Shown: positions 61,536 through 64,000 of the stretch, piece after piece
Layout: each line of letters begins with the position of its first letter
Position numbering within the stretch: position 1 is the stretch's first letter
Assembly (NCBI RefSeq): GCF_009765685.1
Contig: NZ_LMUY01000032.1
Span: forward strand, 1 to 64,000
From: Acidisphaera sp. L21
Lineage (GTDB): Bacteria; Pseudomonadota; Alphaproteobacteria; Acetobacterales; Acetobacteraceae
Length of the DNA stretch: 64,000 bases
Direction of reading: 5' to 3'
Notes under the pieces: generated by a model
The model's input: only the letters and a program-made list of their open reading frames with translations
Database searches by the model: none
What the model was told of the DNA's origin: nothing
Position numbers and translations under genes: made by a program

Positions 61536-63532
61536 CGCTCCAACTGGAAGCCCTGGAGCGCGCCGATCGCCAGCCGCTCGGTCAGATCGGCGGTGGCGTG
61601 TTCCAGCCGGTTCAACGCATCGCGGGCGGGGGCGAAGGCGGGTGGGATGGCGGGCACGGGCGCGCTCGGGATCGGGCGTTCGCCTGCGGCCAGGGCGGCC
61701 AGGCGGCGCTCGATCGCGTCGGCCTGCGCCACGGCATCGGGATCGGCCGCGGTGGCGGAGACGGCCAGCACGCGCAGCCAATGCACGCAGTCCAGCAGGG
61801 CGGGCACCGGACGCTCCAACTCGGTCCGGCGCATCAGGAACCGCCCGGCCCGCAGCGGCAGCAGCGCCAGTCGCAGATCGGCGACCTGGCGGTCCACGGC
61901 GCGCATGGCGGCCACCGGGTTGGCGCCGGGCTTGCCGGCCAGGGCGTCGCGGCAGGTGGCGACCGCCAGGGACAAAGCGCGCAGCACGGCGGCGCCCGAG
62001 GTCTTCACCTGGTCCCGCGTGCGGACCGGCAGCACGTAGGCCGCGACCAGAATGGCGGAGACGGCGCCGATCGCGGTTTCTTCCAATCGCAGGACCAACA
62101 AAGGCTCCAACGAGGCGCCGAGCAGGCTGTAGAGCAGCCCCAGCAGCATGGTCACGCAGAAGATCCCGATCGTGTACGAGATCATGATGAAGTAGTACAT
62201 GCCGAAGATCGCGGCCAGCAGGGCGGCGCATTGCACCACCACGTCGCCGGCCAGCAGCGTCGCCAGTAGCAGGCCGCATACCAAACCGAGCAGCGTGCCG
62301 CTCAATCGTTGGGCGCCCTTGTAGATGGTGTCGCCGCGCGACCGGGCGTTCAGGAACACGACGTAGACGGTGACCACGGCCCAGAACCAGCGCTGGGGCG
62401 ATAGTGCCATGCCGCCTGCCATCGCCATGGCGGAGGCGAGCGTGACCCGCAGCGCGATCCGCCAGGCGAGCGGCCCTGGTGCGGGCCGCACCACCGGCGC
62501 GGGCGGCTGGGCAATGGTTGGGGCGACGGGGCAGAGCCCGAGGGCGGAGGCAGCCCGCATCAGGTCGGCCAGCGCGGCGGCCACGGTGGTTTGGGGGGAG
62601 TTCGTGTTGGGGCCGCGGAGATGATGGCGGGACCAGCGGCCACGGCGCAGCCGGCGCTCGTGCGCGCGGATGCGGGCGGCCTGGCGGCGGCTATTCTGCC
62701 CGGCGACGACGTCCAGCGGGGCGTTCGCCAGGCGGGCTGCGGCCAGTTCCAGATCCATCAGGTGTAGGCGCAGCGGCGCGCTGCCCACCGGGTCCAGCAG
62801 GGCCATCTGATCGTCGGCGGCCAGGGCGGCCTCGTTCAATTGCGCCAGGCTGCGCCGCAGACGCTGCACGGTCGCGGGTTGCCCGGCGGCCAGGCCGCCA
62901 GCGTCGCGCAGCACCATGGCGGCGCGGCCCTGCACTGCCTGCACGGTTCGCCGCAATGTCCTGGCCGGCCGCAGCGGCAGCGCGACGATGCCGATGAACC
63001 AGACGACGGGGATTGCCACCAGGACCGACAGCATCTGAATCGGCAGCGTCGACACCGGCAGTTCCAGATACAGCCCGACATAGCTGATGACGACCGCCAC
63101 CAGGCCCAACGCGATGCCTTGCGGGCTGCGGGCCTGCAGCAGGAAGCACAGGAACACCAGCACGAGGAAGAAACTGTCGCCCAACACGCCGCGGCCGTGC
63201 ATGACGGTGGTGACGATCGCGGCGCCGGCGGCGGGCAGTGCCAGCATGACCATGGTGCGCTGCCGCTCACGCCGGGTCGGCTCCCGCGCCAGGAACGGCA
63301 GCATCAGGCTGAAGGTGATGCCGGAGGCGAACTCCACGGGCGCGGCGTCGAGCAGATGGCCCAGCAGCAGCGCCACCACTGTCATCACGAACACCGACAG
63401 GGTGCCGCGGAATGCCATGAACAGGCGCAAGAGGCCGGGGTCGGAAGCGATCATCCGGTTCCAGACGTTGGAGAGTGCCTGCCAGGGCGCGTTTACGGCC
63501 CACCCGATCCGGTCGCTTCGCATGTGCAGCAT
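61532..63532 (-). CDS. FUSC family inner-membrane transporter
   Basis: 666-residue fusaric acid resistance/aromatic acid exporter-like protein (AaeB/YccS class). Two hydrophobic blocks of about five to six helices each (residues ~40-190 and ~355-490) flank a large soluble region, the usual FUSC arrangement; the second block has RFWAVVTVYVVFLNARSRGDT-type FUSC2 sequence (residues near 385). The start is ATG 63532; an internal ATG three codons later is possible. It is downstream of the CobC/CobD-like gene by 43 bases and may share its transcript. Substrate unknown. Confidence 0.85.
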   Translation of the reverse strand: MLHMRSDRIGWAVNAPWQALSNVWNRMIASDPGLLRLFMAFRGTLSVFVMTVVALLLGHLLDAAPVEFASGITFSLMLPFLAREPTRRERQRTMVMLALPAAGAAIVTTVMHGRGVLGDSFFLVLVFLCFLLQARSPQGIALGLVAVVISYVGLYLELPVSTLPIQMLSVLVAIPVVWFIGIVALPLRPARTLRRTVQAVQGRAAMVLRDAGGLAAGQPATVQRLRRSLAQLNEAALAADDQMALLDPVGSAPLRLHLMDLELAAARLANAPLDVVAGQNSRRQAARIRAHERRLRRGRWSRHHLRGPNTNSPQTTVAAALADLMRAASALGLCPVAPTIAQPPAPVVRPAPGPLAWRIALRVTLASAMAMAGGMALSPQRWFWAVVTVYVVFLNARSRGDTIYKGAQRLSGTLLGLVCGLLLATLLAGDVVVQCAALLAAIFGMYYFIMISYTIGIFCVTMLLGLLYSLLGASLEPLLVLRLEETAIGAVSAILVAAYVLPVRTRDQVKTSGAAVLRALSLAVATCRDALAGKPGANPVAAMRAVDRQVADLRLALLPLRAGRFLMRRTELERPVPALLDCVHWLRVLAVSATAADPDAVAQADAIERRLAALAAGERPIPSAPVPAIPPAFAPARDALNRLEHATADLTERLAIGALQGFQLER

Positions 63533-63575
63533 GTCCGGACCATAGGGCGGATCGGACCCCTAGGTCATCCCTCAA

Positions 63576-64000
63576 TCACGCGAGGGCGCTGTGAAGCCGG
63601 GTCCAGTCTGGGTCGGTGCCGGGTAGGCCGAACCGCAGCCAGGTGGGGTTGGCGGCGAACTGGCGCACCAGGATGCCAGCCTGGGCCAATCGGGTGGCCA
63701 ATGCGGGTGCTTGGGGGTGCGATGCCAGGCGGAACAGGCGCGTGCCGCCGACGATGTGGCAGCCGGCATTGCGCAGTGTCGCGTCCAACCGGGCGGCGTC
63801 GTGGGTCAGGTGCAGGGTGGTGGCGGCGCGCCAGGCTGCGTCCGCGAGTGCTGCCTGCCCGGCCAGCAACGCCGGGCCGGAGACCGACCATGGGCCAAGC
63901 GCCTGGCGCAACCCGGCCGCCAACGCCGGGGCGGTGAGCGCGAAGCCCAGCCGCACGCCGGCCAGGCCGTAGGTCTTGCCGAAGGAGCGCAGCAGGATCA
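63576..64000 (-). CDS. Threonine-phosphate decarboxylase-like PLP enzyme (5' end outside window)
   Basis: C-terminal 141 codons of a class I/II aminotransferase-fold protein. The edge contains RSFGKTYGLAGVRLGF, with the PLP-binding Lys and the Arg that binds the cofactor phosphate, as in CobC/CobD. The rest has ALAAGLRQALGPWSVSGPA and a C-terminal FGLPGTDPDWTRL, also typical of the cobalamin enzyme; histidinol-phosphate aminotransferase is the close alternative. Start and N-terminal domain lie beyond the right edge. Confidence 0.82.
   Translation of the reverse strand, partial: ILLRSFGKTYGLAGVRLGFALTAPALAAGLRQALGPWSVSGPALLAGQAALADAAWRAATTLHLTHDAARLDATLRNAGCHIVGGTRLFRLASHPQAPALATRLAQAGILVRQFAANPTWLRFGLPGTDPDWTRLHSALA

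Overview
The window is high-GC, gene-dense bacterial chromosome. The gene order, the alphaproteobacterial type of LexA box (GTTC-N7-GTTC) and the run zapA / 6S RNA / 5-formyl-THF cyclo-ligase / YmdB-like phosphoesterase / yebC / ruvCAB / ybgC / tolQR all point to an alphaproteobacterium. Protein character and neighbourhoods suggest Rhodospirillales, most likely Acetobacteraceae; this assignment is inference, because no rRNA gene lies in the window. I see no tRNA, rRNA, transposase, prophage or CRISPR array.

Layout. 1-6895 (minus): one long, tightly packed run covering cell-division and envelope functions (ZapA, Tol system), 6S RNA, folate metabolism, Holliday-junction processing (RuvABC) and YebC. 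6961-8020 (plus): an orphan protein and ThiE. 8021-13549 (minus): a 45-residue lipoprotein, a short-chain dehydrogenase with an acyl-CoA synthetase, and an unrecognised 625-residue protein coupled to an ELM1-family gene. 13613-16114 (plus): a DEAD-box RNA helicase with a long leader, then a Tat-exported GH10 xylanase. 16111-18470: a LysR regulator divergent from pirin and WrbA. 18473-21810 (minus): two overlapping glycosyltransferases and two small unknowns. 21872-25157 (minus): HolC and two tandem M17 aminopeptidases. 25295-31173 (plus): CysQ, Sua5-type TsaC, a YhiN-like flavoprotein, an MFS transporter, an NTF2-fold protein, a 27-base tandem repeat and an acyltransferase. 31077-33037 (minus): cyclopropane fatty acid synthase and a GST. 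33153-43018 (plus): an FAD-linked oxidase, a DHA2 exporter and the outer-membrane biogenesis run lptF-lptG-lptD-surA-rsmA. 43015-46751 (minus): class III alcohol dehydrogenase, a nitronate monooxygenase-like enzyme, a YbfB-type MFS and a DUF1244 protein. 46812-49523 (plus): glycerate kinase and pyruvate kinase. 49530-50462 (minus): a GT2 glycosyltransferase. 50632-53351 (plus): cysD-cysNC sulfate activation. 53348-54645 (minus): asd behind a putative leader peptide. 54701-60843 (plus): a GNAT acetyltransferase, then the SOS mutagenesis cassette imuA-imuB-dnaE2 behind a perfect LexA box. 60870-64000: a secreted unknown, a FUSC transporter and the end of a CobC/CobD-like enzyme.

The most interesting candidate is ahead of asd. 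A 25-codon ORF rich in Thr, Lys and Met (the amino acids made from the Asd product) sits directly at a predicted transcription start. It contains a 10-base segment perfectly complementary to one arm of a downstream GC-rich hairpin. This resembles a leaderless attenuator peptide. A second theme is compaction: all eight convergent gene junctions have at most six bases between stop codons or overlap, four of them through interlocked CTAA/CTAG stops, leaving no room for ordinary terminators.
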